Assembly (NCBI RefSeq): GCF_023544465.1
Contig: NZ_JALPVL010000015.1
Span: 248,001 to 312,000 of the forward strand
Direction of reading: 5' to 3'
From: Paractinoplanes maris
GTDB taxonomy: Bacteria > Actinomycetota > Actinomycetes > Mycobacteriales > Micromonosporaceae
DNA: 64,000 nt
The notes beneath the pieces were generated by a model. The model had not been told where the DNA came from. It ran no database searches and saw nothing but the letters and a program-made list of their open reading frames with translations. A program made the translations under genes and the position numbers. This document shows positions 1 through 7,744 of this stretch, one piece after another. How positions within the stretch are numbered: the first letter of the stretch is position 1; each line of letters starts with the position of its first letter.

Positions 1-192
1 TTGCCCGGCCTGCAACCCTGGGACTTCGCGGCCGGCGTCCTGCTGGTGCGGGAGGCCGGGGGAGTGGTGGGCGACCTGGACGGCCGGTCGGACGGCACCT
101 GGCCGCGCAGCGGGGACATCCTGGCCGCTCCCGAAGAACTCTTCGAGCCGCTGCGCGACCTGCTGTCGGCCGCCTATCGCACCACTACTTGA
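1..192 (+). CDS. Inositol monophosphatase family protein, C-terminal end (5' truncated by window)
   Basis: Only the last 63 codons are in the window and the reading frame is open at base 1, so the true start lies upstream. The segment contains the family's second metal-binding signature, seen as PWDFAAG followed by REAGG, typical of inositol monophosphatases and related Mg2+-dependent phosphatases such as histidinol-phosphatase or 3'-phosphoadenosine phosphatase. The Asp of WDFAAG would bind the catalytic metal. Which substrate is used cannot be told from this fragment. Its TGA stop lies inside the last 8 bases of the convergent ABC permease gene, so the two genes overlap tail to tail. Confidence 0.8.
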   Translation: MPGLQPWDFAAGVLLVREAGGVVGDLDGRSDGTWPRSGDILAAPEELFEPLRDLLSAAYRTTT

Positions 193-1090
193 GCCCCGAC
201 GACGACACGGACTGCGTGAAGTACCGCTGGAAGAACAGCAGGATCAGCAGCGGTACGAGCGCGGTCAGCACAGCCCCGGCGAAGATCGCGCCGAAGTCGA
301 CCCCCTGCTGGCCCGCGAACTGGGCGATGGCCACGGGCGCGACCGTCATCTCGGGATCGGGCGCGATCAGCAGCGGCCACAGGTACGCCTGCCACTGGAA
401 GACGAACAGGATCAGGCCGGCCCCGATCAGCGCGGGCCGCGACAGCGGCAGATAGATCCGCCAGAACACGCCCCACCACCCCAGACCCTCGACCCGCGCG
501 GCCTCGGCCAGGTCGACCGGCACGCCGAGGAAGAAGCCGCGCAGCAGGAAGACCGCGAAACCGTTGCCGACGCCCGGCAGCACCAGGGCCAGGTACGTGT
601 TCTCCAGGTGCGCGTCGCGAAAGATCGACATGAGCGGGATGGCGATCGCGTCGAACGGGATCAGGAACGACACCACCATCACCGCGAAGACGACGCCGCG
701 CCCGGGGAAGTGGAGCACGGCCAGGGCGAACGCCGCGGTCGCGCAGATGGCCAGCCCGATCACCAGCGTGGCCACGGTGACAACGGTCGAGTTGAGCAGC
801 GCCCGGCCGAACTCCGCGTCGAACAACCGGTCGAAGTTGCCGATCGTGAGCCCGCGCGGCAGCAGCGTCCAGAGCGACACCGGCGAGAGCGTCGCGAACG
901 TCTCGCGTTGCGGCCGCAGCGCGCTGACCGCCGCCCACCACAGGGGCAGGACGAACAGCACCGCGATGACCGAACCCAGCACGACCATGCCCAGCCGGGG
1001 CCGTTGCCTCGGGCGGCCCGGTCCGGCCGGGGCCGGCACTGCTCCGGGGTTGCTGCCGGTCGGCGGCCGTCGTTGCGTCTGGGTGGACAC
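185..1090 (-). CDS. CUT1-type ABC transporter permease (MalG/UgpE-like)
   Basis: Inner-membrane subunit of a carbohydrate-type ABC importer, 301 residues, with about six hydrophobic segments beginning near residue 33. The cytoplasmic EAA loop that docks the ATPase is visible as EAARVEGLGWWGVFWRIYLP. The N-terminal 30 residues are Pro/Gly/Arg-rich and cytoplasmic. It follows the partner permease directly (stop at 1091, start at 1090), so it is the last gene of the minus-strand operon that starts at 4241. Substrate is unknown; the nucleoside hydrolase heading the operon suggests a ribosyl compound or the sugar released from it. No ATPase gene is present. Confidence 0.9.
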   Translation of the reverse strand: MSTQTQRRPPTGSNPGAVPAPAGPGRPRQRPRLGMVVLGSVIAVLFVLPLWWAAVSALRPQRETFATLSPVSLWTLLPRGLTIGNFDRLFDAEFGRALLNSTVVTVATLVIGLAICATAAFALAVLHFPGRGVVFAVMVVSFLIPFDAIAIPLMSIFRDAHLENTYLALVLPGVGNGFAVFLLRGFFLGVPVDLAEAARVEGLGWWGVFWRIYLPLSRPALIGAGLILFVFQWQAYLWPLLIAPDPEMTVAPVAIAQFAGQQGVDFGAIFAGAVLTALVPLLILLFFQRYFTQSVSSSGLK

Positions 1091-1981
1091 TCAGTCACTT
1101 CCTTTCGACAGCAACCGGAACTGGACGAGCACGATGGCCAGGGCGATGACCGCGACGATCACGGTTCCGGCCGCCGCGGCGCCCGCGTCCGCCCGGACGT
1201 AGGCGCGTTCGAAGACGTTGTTCATGATCAGATCGGTCCGGCCGTTCGGCCCCCCGCCGGTCAGGATCTGCACCGGGGCGAAGACCAGCAGATTCGAGAT
1301 GGTGTCGGCCACCAGCACGAAAGCGAGCTGCCGGCGCAGCTGGGGGAGGGTGATGCCGCGGAACCGGGCCCACCGGCCGGCGCCGTCGAGCGACGCCGCC
1401 TCGTACAGGGTGGGGTCGATCTCCTTGAGACCGGCGATCAGGAACATCATCCAGTAGCCGACCCCGATCCACGAGACGACCACGATGATCGAGGCCAGTG
1501 CCTGTCCGGGCGAGGTCAGGAAGCCCTGCGGCGCGATGCCCAGCCGGGCCAGCACCCCGTTGAGCGGCCCGTCCGGCCGGAACGCGACGGCCCAGATGAC
1601 AGCCGACACGCTCTGCGGGATGGCGACGGGCAGGAACACCAGGGTCCGCATGAGGCCGGCGCCGCGGATCCGCTCGTTGAACAGGACGGCCAGCGCGAGC
1701 GCCACCGCGATCTGCAGCGGGTTGACGATGATCCCGAACAGCAGGGTGATCTTCAGCGAGTTGAGGAACGCCGGGTCGTCGAGCAGCGTGCGGTACTGCT
1801 CGACGCCCACCCAGTGCGTCGGCTCGACGCCCAGGGCCGTGCTGCGCAGGCTGTCCCACACCGCCTTGGCCGTGGGCCACAAACGCAGCAGCACGGCTGC
1901 CAGCAGGGCCGGCAGCAGAAAGGTCAGCGCGATCGGCAGGTCACCCAGCCGCCGGCTGGTCCTGGTGGGCACGGTGCTCAT
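1091..1981 (-). CDS. CUT1-type ABC transporter permease (MalF/UgpA-like)
   Basis: Partner permease of the same importer, 296 residues with about six membrane helices. The EAA loop appears as EAASLDGAGRWARFRGITLP. The ATG at 1981 is chosen because it overlaps the TGA of the upstream binding-protein gene in an ATGA junction (1978-1981) and because the protein then begins with a short basic leader before the first helix. The same frame stays open upstream, but that part is antisense-like high-GC sequence without homology to permeases. Next to the MalG-like gene, it completes the channel. Confidence 0.92.
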   Translation of the reverse strand: MSTVPTRTSRRLGDLPIALTFLLPALLAAVLLRLWPTAKAVWDSLRSTALGVEPTHWVGVEQYRTLLDDPAFLNSLKITLLFGIIVNPLQIAVALALAVLFNERIRGAGLMRTLVFLPVAIPQSVSAVIWAVAFRPDGPLNGVLARLGIAPQGFLTSPGQALASIIVVVSWIGVGYWMMFLIAGLKEIDPTLYEAASLDGAGRWARFRGITLPQLRRQLAFVLVADTISNLLVFAPVQILTGGGPNGRTDLIMNNVFERAYVRADAGAAAAGTVIVAVIALAIVLVQFRLLSKGSD

Positions 1982-3270
1982 TTGGTGCGGTACTTGGCCA
2001 GGTCGCGATCCAGTTCCTGACCAGCCTGGGTCAGCCGCGTGGTCGCGTCGGTGCCGTTGCGGATGTCGGCGAACGCCTTGTTCATCACCGACTCGAAGTC
2101 GACGAACCCGGTGGTGATCGGCCGGGACACCGCGGTGGCGCCCAGCGACTGCTCGATGATGTCGGCGATCTGCTGGTACCGCTCGCCCTTGGCCCCGAGG
2201 TTCTTGAGGTAGGTCTGGAAGGCTTCCTTCTGGACCGGGATGTTGTTGCTGGTGGTCGCGGTGGCACCGGCCGCGTCGATGGTCATGTAGCTGAGGAACT
2301 TCTTGGCCGCGTCCTTGCTGTCGGAGAACGGGCTGATCCCGGTCGACCAGGAGTCGGTCGAGGTGGCCGGCTTGCCCGGGGCGAACCGGGGGAACGGCGC
2401 GACGCCGTAGTCGACGCTCTTCTCCTTGTCGAACGCGGCGGCGTTCCACGGCCCGCCGGCGAAGAACGCGGTGCCGCCGGTGGCGAACAACCCGGGCGTC
2501 TGCTCCGGGTTGATGCCCCGCGGCGCCACCCCGCTCTGGAAGATGTCGTGATACCAGGTGAAGGCCCGGGTCCAGCCCGCGTTGGTCACATCCGGCTGGA
2601 GCAGGTCGGCTCCGCTGAGGCCGGGGCCGCCGCCGAGCGACTCGGCCAGCGGCTGCAGCTGGTAGTAGCGGTCGACCTGGTCGAAGATCAGCCCGTACTT
2701 GGCTCCGGCGTCCTGGGCCTTCTTGCCGTCCGCGGTCACCTGCTCCCACGTGATGGGCTGGGCCGGGTCGCTGCTGGGCGCCGCGACCTTGGCCTTGGCC
2801 AGCAGGTCCTTGTTGAAGTAGAGCAGCTGGGTGGAGGTCCAGCGCGGCATGGCGTACTGCTTGCCGTCGTACGAGGTGATCTTGAGGGCGTTGGGGTCGA
2901 TCTTGCCCTCGGCCTGGCCGCGCAGGTCGTCGAGCGGCTCCAGGAAGCCGCGCGAGGCGAATGCGGCCAGGCGCGGCTCGTCCACGTCGTACAGGTCGAT
3001 GTCGGCGTCCTTGGCGCCCAGCCGGGACTGGACCGTCGAGTTGAGGTCGTCGAACGGCACGGCCTGCTGCTTGATCTTGATTGTCGGGTTGGCCTTCTCG
3101 AAGGCGGCGATGACCTTGTCGAAGGTCCCCGGGTCCTGCGCGTTGACGAAGGTCAGCGTGGTGTTCCCGCCGGCGTCCTGGCCGGAGTCGTCACCACCGT
3201 CGCCACAGCCGGCCGCGGCGAGGGAGAGTATCGCCGCGGCAGTCAGCGCGAACGTCCGATTCTGATGCAT
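1978..3270 (-). CDS. Extracellular solute-binding lipoprotein of a CUT1 sugar ABC importer
   Basis: 430 residues. A short basic N-terminus and hydrophobic core end in a lipobox (LSLAAAGCGD), so the protein is exported and lipid-anchored. The mature part has the family-1 binding-protein pattern: TLTFVNAQDPGTFDKVIAAF near the start and a central YAMPRWTSTQLLYFNKDL stretch. The ATG at 3270 is preceded by an AAGGG ribosome site and sits 11 bases after the stop of the nucleoside hydrolase. It captures the substrate for the two downstream permeases. The ligand cannot be read from sequence. Confidence 0.92.
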   Translation of the reverse strand: MHQNRTFALTAAAILSLAAAGCGDGGDDSGQDAGGNTTLTFVNAQDPGTFDKVIAAFEKANPTIKIKQQAVPFDDLNSTVQSRLGAKDADIDLYDVDEPRLAAFASRGFLEPLDDLRGQAEGKIDPNALKITSYDGKQYAMPRWTSTQLLYFNKDLLAKAKVAAPSSDPAQPITWEQVTADGKKAQDAGAKYGLIFDQVDRYYQLQPLAESLGGGPGLSGADLLQPDVTNAGWTRAFTWYHDIFQSGVAPRGINPEQTPGLFATGGTAFFAGGPWNAAAFDKEKSVDYGVAPFPRFAPGKPATSTDSWSTGISPFSDSKDAAKKFLSYMTIDAAGATATTSNNIPVQKEAFQTYLKNLGAKGERYQQIADIIEQSLGATAVSRPITTGFVDFESVMNKAFADIRNGTDATTRLTQAGQELDRDLAKYRTK

Positions 3271-3281
3271 TCGTGAGCCCT

Positions 3282-4241
3282 TCAGAGTGAGTAGACGTGG
3301 TTGAGGAAGAATTCGATGAACGCCACGCTGTCCACCTCGGTGGCCACCATGCAGTTCGGCTCGGGCGGGTTGCGCGAGGTCAGGAGGTCGGCCACGGTCA
3401 CCCCGCGGGTGATGTCGCTGCAGATCTCGACCTCCACCCGGGCCGGCCGCCAGGTCACCAGGCCCGGCTTGCTCACCACGGCCACGGCCAGCGGGTCGTG
3501 CATGGGAGCGGTGCAGAACTCGCGGCCCGGATAGGCCTCGCGCAGGTAGTCGATCCAGGCGTGGGCGCACTGACCGGCGTACGAGGCGAACGGCCGGCCG
3601 GTGGCCGTGAGCCGGTCGGCGTCGGCCCGGTTCAGCTCGACCTGCAGGGTCACGTCGAGCCCGAGGAACCGCAGCGGTGCCCCGCTGTTGAGCACGATGG
3701 CCGCGGCCTCGGGGTCGATCCAGATGTTGAACTCGCCCGGCATGGCCAGCATGCTCGTGGTCCGCAGGAACGCGCCGCCCATGATGATGATCTCTTTGAC
3801 CGCGGTCGCCACGTCGGGCTCCAGCGCCAGCGCTAGGGCCACATTGGTCAGCGGGCCGATCGCCACGATGGTGATCTCGCCCGGGTTGGCGCAGACGAGG
3901 TCGACGATGGCGGTGGCCGCGCGCCCCGGAGCCGGCTTGAGCGGGGTCAGATGCTCGCGGACGTCGGCCACCCGATCGCGGGCCGGGTGGTCGTGCAGCG
4001 GCCGGCGCAGCGGTCGGGCGGCTCCACGGACGACGGGTATGTCCGGCCGGCCCAGGCGGTCGAGCAGGTGCAGGGCCAGGGCGGTGGAGGTGTCGACGTC
4101 GATGTTGCCGTTCACCGTGGTGACCAGCTCCAACTGCTGATCGGTCACGTCGACCGTGAGCGCCATGGCGAAGCCGTCGTCGATGTCCGAGCCGGGCGCG
4201 CCCATGGCGACATCGGTGTCCAGGATGAGTCGGTGCACCAT
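3282..4241 (-). CDS. Inosine/uridine-preferring nucleoside hydrolase family protein
   Basis: 319 residues. The N-terminus carries a variant of the metal-binding signature: LDTDVAMGAPGSDIDDGFAM, with the DTD and DIDD aspartates that bind Ca2+ and ribose in this family, but a longer linker than the usual DTDPGxDDA. A later MGGAFL and NIWIDPEAA region matches the family core. The enzyme hydrolyses the N-glycosidic bond of ribonucleosides or a related N-ribosyl compound in the cytoplasm. It is the first gene of the operon with the solute-binding protein and two permeases, which implies that the imported substrate is a nucleoside-like compound. Specificity is an inference. Confidence 0.85.
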   Translation of the reverse strand: MVHRLILDTDVAMGAPGSDIDDGFAMALTVDVTDQQLELVTTVNGNIDVDTSTALALHLLDRLGRPDIPVVRGAARPLRRPLHDHPARDRVADVREHLTPLKPAPGRAATAIVDLVCANPGEITIVAIGPLTNVALALALEPDVATAVKEIIIMGGAFLRTTSMLAMPGEFNIWIDPEAAAIVLNSGAPLRFLGLDVTLQVELNRADADRLTATGRPFASYAGQCAHAWIDYLREAYPGREFCTAPMHDPLAVAVVSKPGLVTWRPARVEVEICSDITRGVTVADLLTSRNPPEPNCMVATEVDSVAFIEFFLNHVYSL

Positions 4242-4277
4242 CGCCCGGCCTTCCCGATCCCGGACGCGGGAAACACC

Positions 4278-4308
4278 GGATTGCCGGGCGTCGGCCGCCC
4301 GGCAATCC
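4278..4308 (-). terminator. Hairpin terminator of the sigma factor operon
   Basis: A perfect 13-base-pair inverted repeat (GGATTGCCGGGCG and its complement) with a 5-base loop lies 13 bases past the stop of the membrane partner of the sigma factor. On the minus strand it is followed by GGTGTTTCCC, a short U-rich tract. It separates that operon from the nucleoside hydrolase operon, whose promoter must lie in the remaining 36 bases or read through. Confidence 0.75.
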
Positions 4309-4321
4309 TGGTCACGTGGAG

Positions 4322-5713
4322 TTAGCCGACGACCCGCGTCTTCGGGGTGTCGCCGGGCAGGCCGCCCGAGTCCGACTCGAACAGCGGCACCGGCGTCTCC
4401 GATGTCGACCCGTTCTTCCCGTACGCCGTGACGTGCGCCTCGGCGCTCGGCGGGACCGGCACGGTGGCCGCCCCGGTCTCGTCCAGCGTGAGCGGCACGG
4501 CCGCCGCCGCCCCGATCCGCAGGGTCACCTTGTCCGCCCCGGCCGGCGCGGTCACCACCACCTGGTCGGTGCGGTTGTCGTTACCGTCGGCGCGCAGCCG
4601 CCAGGCGATCGGCCGCTCCGCCGCACCCTTCACGGGCAGCAGCAGCCGCAGGTCCTGGCGGTACGAGTCGGCCGAACCGTGGAGCGCGTAAGCGAGCACC
4701 CCGCCGCCCCTGGGCTGGATCGTGAACAGCGCCGCCGGCTGCCCGTTCACCGTTCCGGTCCAGCGGACGGTGACCGCCGTGCCGGCCGCGGTGACCCGGG
4801 CGTCGCGGATGGCGCCGGAGACCCAGGCCCGCAACGTGGCCCGGTCGAACGTCCGGTCGCCGAGGGCCGCCGCGACGGTCGCCTCGCTGACGTCCTGCGG
4901 GGCGACGTCGGAGTTGCTCGCCCACCCGCCGCCCGCGCCGCCCTCGTAGATGACGTCCGCGCCCAGCGTGACGGTGGCCTTGACCTCGGGCGGGATCGGC
5001 GACGGGGGCAGGATCATCTCGGCCAGCCCGGTGCCGGCCGGCTGCGGCCGGGCCGGGCCGTGCTCGACGGTGCCCTCGGGCGTGTAGCGGAAGCCCTGGC
5101 TCACCGAGACGGTGGACCCGGGGGGACCGACCACTACCAGGGTGCCCGGCTTGTCGGAGGTCGTCCCGCCGTAGGTCACCACGGCGTCGCCGCCGTCGAC
5201 CCGCCCGCTTTCGGTGAGCTTCGCGGCCGGGGCGCCCGCCTCACCGGCGTACCAGATCAGGGCCTTGTCCTCCAGGAAGCCGAACCGCAACGGCACCAGC
5301 GCGAGCACGAGCCGCTCGGAGCCGACGTCGGCCGCGTACACGAACTTGATCGCCTTGCGGTCGGCGATGCGCCAGGTCTCGCCCGGGTCCTGAACGTCCT
5401 GCATGCTCTGCCGTACGCCGTCGAGCAGGGCTTTGTCACCGGCCAGCGACCCGCGGACCGGCCCGTCGCCCAGCACCGTGGTGAAGCCGGCGACCTGGAT
5501 GCCGGGCGCCCAGCCGGGCAGCGGCACGAAGCCCGCCTGCACGCCGGCCGCCGCGGCCACCAGCACGGCCACTCCGGCGACACCCGCGCGCCGCTTGTTC
5601 CGGTGATGGCGTTCGCGGCGCTCGAAACCCGCCCACGCGTCGCCACCGACGTCCAGCATCTCGGCCTCGGCCGCGAGCACGTTCTTCAGCACTGACTCGG
5701 TGTCCATGGTCAT
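4322..5713 (-). CDS. Membrane-anchored partner of the SigE-family sigma factor (putative anti-sigma or sensor protein)
   Basis: 463 residues. About 40 cytoplasmic residues, ending in a basic run (ERRERHHRNKRR), precede a single membrane helix around residues 43-58; the remaining 400 residues are predicted extracytoplasmic and rich in beta-type segments. No zinc-binding HxxxCxxC anti-sigma motif is seen. The ATG at 5713 overlaps the TGA of the sigma factor gene (ATGA), so the pair is translationally coupled, a layout typical of SigE-family sigma factors with a membrane regulator. Function as an anti-sigma factor is inferred from position and topology only. Confidence 0.7.
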   Translation of the reverse strand: MTMDTESVLKNVLAAEAEMLDVGGDAWAGFERRERHHRNKRRAGVAGVAVLVAAAAGVQAGFVPLPGWAPGIQVAGFTTVLGDGPVRGSLAGDKALLDGVRQSMQDVQDPGETWRIADRKAIKFVYAADVGSERLVLALVPLRFGFLEDKALIWYAGEAGAPAAKLTESGRVDGGDAVVTYGGTTSDKPGTLVVVGPPGSTVSVSQGFRYTPEGTVEHGPARPQPAGTGLAEMILPPSPIPPEVKATVTLGADVIYEGGAGGGWASNSDVAPQDVSEATVAAALGDRTFDRATLRAWVSGAIRDARVTAAGTAVTVRWTGTVNGQPAALFTIQPRGGGVLAYALHGSADSYRQDLRLLLPVKGAAERPIAWRLRADGNDNRTDQVVVTAPAGADKVTLRIGAAAAVPLTLDETGAATVPVPPSAEAHVTAYGKNGSTSETPVPLFESDSGGLPGDTPKTRVVG

Positions 5714-6219
5714 GCCCGGGTCCTTTCCGGTACGGGATTGAGGTGCGCGCGAAGCCGGTCGAGCCCCCGCGAGGCCTGGCTCTTGACGGTGCCGACCGAG
5801 CACCCCATCAGATCGGCCACCTCCGCCTCGCCCAGGTCGGCGAAGTAGCGCAGCACGAGCACCGCGCGCATCCGCGGCGGCAGCCGGCGCAACGCCGCGA
5901 CCACCTGCTGCCGCTGCTCGATCGACCCGTACGCGTCGGCCGCGGGGGAGTCGGTGACCAGAAGCGGCACCTCGCTGACCCGGCGACGCCGGCGCCACGA
6001 GGTGGCGGTGTTCACCATCGCCTTGCGCACGTAGGCGACCGGCGCCTCCATCTGGGAGACCCGTCCCCATTTGCGGTGGGTCTTCTCCAGTGCCGCCTGA
6101 ACCAGATCCTCGGCGTGGCCGCGGTCGCCGGTCAGCAGATAGGCCACCCGCACGAGCGGCCCCCACTGCTGCTCGACGAAGGCGCGGAAGGAGTCCTCCG
6201 CCGGTGAATGTGTCGACAT
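5710..6219 (-). CDS. SigE-family ECF RNA polymerase sigma factor
   Basis: 169 residues, the usual size for the actinobacterial SigE (sigma-70 ECF) family. Region 2 is seen as FVEQQWGPLVRVAYLLTGDRGHAEDLVQAAL-type sequence near residues 14-44, and region 4 as VLVLRYFADLGEAEVADLMG with the helix-turn-helix GCSVGTVKSQASRGLDRLR. It directs polymerase to a stress or envelope regulon not identifiable here. ATG start at 6219; the gene is coupled to its membrane partner downstream. Its promoter should lie in the 340-base region before the divergent LuxR-type gene. Confidence 0.92.
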   Translation of the reverse strand: MSTHSPAEDSFRAFVEQQWGPLVRVAYLLTGDRGHAEDLVQAALEKTHRKWGRVSQMEAPVAYVRKAMVNTATSWRRRRRVSEVPLLVTDSPAADAYGSIEQRQQVVAALRRLPPRMRAVLVLRYFADLGEAEVADLMGCSVGTVKSQASRGLDRLRAHLNPVPERTRA

Positions 6220-6566
6220 GCTGCGCTCAACGCCTCCCGGGCCGGAAAAGGTTGAGTCCTTTGTGGATTGCTCCGCCGAGCGGCCGGCTGCTCAGGAGAA
6301 CCGGTGTACTTGGGTCGTTTGATCGGACAGGGCGGTATCCGGTATGTGACGAAGACGTTACGGTGGGGAGGTGCCACCGGCGAGCTGTCCGGTGGCACAG
6401 ACGAGTCGTGACCTGGCTGGATCGAAGTTCTTCGCGACGACGACCCATCCGATGGCATGGATGCGCCGAATAGACACGCAGGAGTACACAGGAAAAAGCT
6501 TTCCGGGGTGCCTGCCGGATCCACGATCCGGGCACGGGTGCTGGCGTCCATCGGTGAGGTGGTGTG
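6220..6566. other. Divergent intergenic region between sigma factor and LuxR-type regulator, with a hairpin
   Basis: No convincing gene is seen in these 347 bases. The DNA is less GC-rich than its neighbours, consistent with promoters. An inverted repeat with 10-base perfect arms (GTGCCACCGG and its complement, 6371-6380 and 6389-6398) and an 8-base loop lies near the middle; it may be an operator or a 5'-leader structure of either flanking gene. I could not assign -10/-35 boxes with confidence. Confidence 0.5.
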
Positions 6567-7172
6567 ATGATCCGAGTCGCGGTGGCCAGAGACGAAGGAT
6601 ATTTCGGTGTCCCGGTCCGGGCCCTGCTCGAGCCCAGCCCCGACCTGCATTTCATCGGCACGCTGCCCTTCGGGCTCGACCTGCCCCAGGTGGCGGCCGA
6701 GATGTGGCCCGGCGTGATCGTGATAGACACGCAATACATGGTGAGCCAGGTGCTGCCGGTCGCCAATGCCGTGCGTTCGACGAACCCGTCGTGCGCGCTG
6801 CTGCTGCTCTGTGATCCCACCAAGAGGGGCATGCTGCCGCCGCGACATCGGTCCGGCCCGCTCAGCTTCCTGCCGGTGGACGCCTCGGCGGCGTTGCTGG
6901 CCGACTCGGTCCGCCGGCTCGCGGGCGGCGAGCGCGTGGTGTCGGCGCGGCTGCAGACCGCCTCGCTGCTGGCCGACAAGGGTCTGAGCACGCGCGAGCT
7001 CGAGGTGCTGGGCCTGGCGGCCGAGGGCGAGCCGGTGAAGGAGATCGCCAAGCGGCTGTTCCTCTCCGGCGGCACGGTCCGCAACTACCTCTCGGCGATC
7101 ATCTCGAAGACCGGCGCCCGCAACCGCCTCGACGCGATCCGGATCGCCCGCAAGGACGGGTGGCTGCGGTAG
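6567..7172 (+). CDS. NarL/LuxR-type response regulator, orphan, with atypical receiver domain
   Basis: About 201 residues. Residues 1-120 look like a receiver domain: an acidic DE pair near residue 10 and Asp near 55 in VIVIDTQYM. The conserved lysine of the FLLK motif is missing (the region reads LSFLPVDAS), so classic phosphorylation is doubtful. The C-terminal LuxR helix-turn-helix is intact: LSTRELEVLGLAAEGEPVKE and IAKRLFLSGGTVRNYLS, close to DesR-like regulators. A GTG at 6564 directly precedes the ATG at 6567 and either could start the protein; GGTGAGG lies upstream. No sensor kinase is adjacent. Target genes are unknown, perhaps the VanZ-like gene that follows 14 bases later. Confidence 0.82.
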   Translation: MIRVAVARDEGYFGVPVRALLEPSPDLHFIGTLPFGLDLPQVAAEMWPGVIVIDTQYMVSQVLPVANAVRSTNPSCALLLLCDPTKRGMLPPRHRSGPLSFLPVDASAALLADSVRRLAGGERVVSARLQTASLLADKGLSTRELEVLGLAAEGEPVKEIAKRLFLSGGTVRNYLSAIISKTGARNRLDAIRIARKDGWLR

Positions 7173-7186
7173 GTAGTCTTGGTCCG

Positions 7187-7744
7187 GTGCCAACCGGTCT
7201 CGAGGTCCCCGCGCTGCCGGTCATGATTCCGCTCGGGGTGGGTCTGATGATCGCGGCGGCGGTGGTCCTGCGCCGCCGTGGGGAGTGGGCCCGGGGCCGG
7301 TTCGTCGCCCTGTCGCTCGCGGGGTGGTATGCGGTGGCCGTCCTCGGCGCGACGATGTTGCCGATGAGACTGAGCTGGGGTGCCGGCGCCGGTGAGCCCG
7401 AGCTCTTCCGCATTCTGCTGATCCCGTTCGTGACCATGCAGCCCAGCGACTTCGTGCTCAACGTCGGCATGACGCTGCCCCTGGCGGCCGCGCTGCACGT
7501 CGTCTTCGGGGTGCGCGACCGCAAGCGGGTCGTGCTGACCGGTTTCCTGCTCAGCCTGGTCATCGAGACCACGCAGCTGATGATGCTCCTGCTGCACGGC
7601 AGCCGGTGGCCCGACACCAACGATCTCATCGCGAACACGCTCGGGGCCTGGCTGGGCTGGCTCGCCTTCCAGCGGCTGCTCACGATTCCCGCCGTCCGCC
7701 GGGCCGCGGAGCCTCGTCAGGCCGAGCCGGCGGTCCGTTCGTAG
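7187..7744 (+). CDS. VanZ-like membrane protein
   Basis: 185 residues with about four or five hydrophobic segments. The VanZ-family core is visible: LNVGMTLPLAAALHVVFGVR, then SLVIETTQLMMLL and the conserved DTNDLIANTLGAWLGW with its Asp-Leu-Ile-x-Asn-Thr-x-Gly motif. Family members are linked to teicoplanin resistance or act as accessory membrane proteins; their chemistry is not settled. GTG at 7187 is chosen over the upstream in-frame GTG at 7160, which lies inside the preceding gene; an ATG at 7223 is a shorter alternative. The 3' end overlaps the convergent glycosyltransferase gene by 28 bases. Confidence 0.82.
   Translation: MPTGLEVPALPVMIPLGVGLMIAAAVVLRRRGEWARGRFVALSLAGWYAVAVLGATMLPMRLSWGAGAGEPELFRILLIPFVTMQPSDFVLNVGMTLPLAAALHVVFGVRDRKRVVLTGFLLSLVIETTQLMMLLLHGSRWPDTNDLIANTLGAWLGWLAFQRLLTIPAVRRAAEPRQAEPAVRS

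Noticed and set aside
608..2020. A 470-codon plus-strand frame opposite the ABC permease genes
   Set aside because: Same antisense composition; the permeases with EAA loops on the minus strand explain the region.
2749..4305. Long upstream extensions of the permease and binding-protein frames
   Set aside because: The extensions overlap other genes in antisense-like composition, while internal starts have ATGA overlaps or ribosome sites and give normal family lengths.
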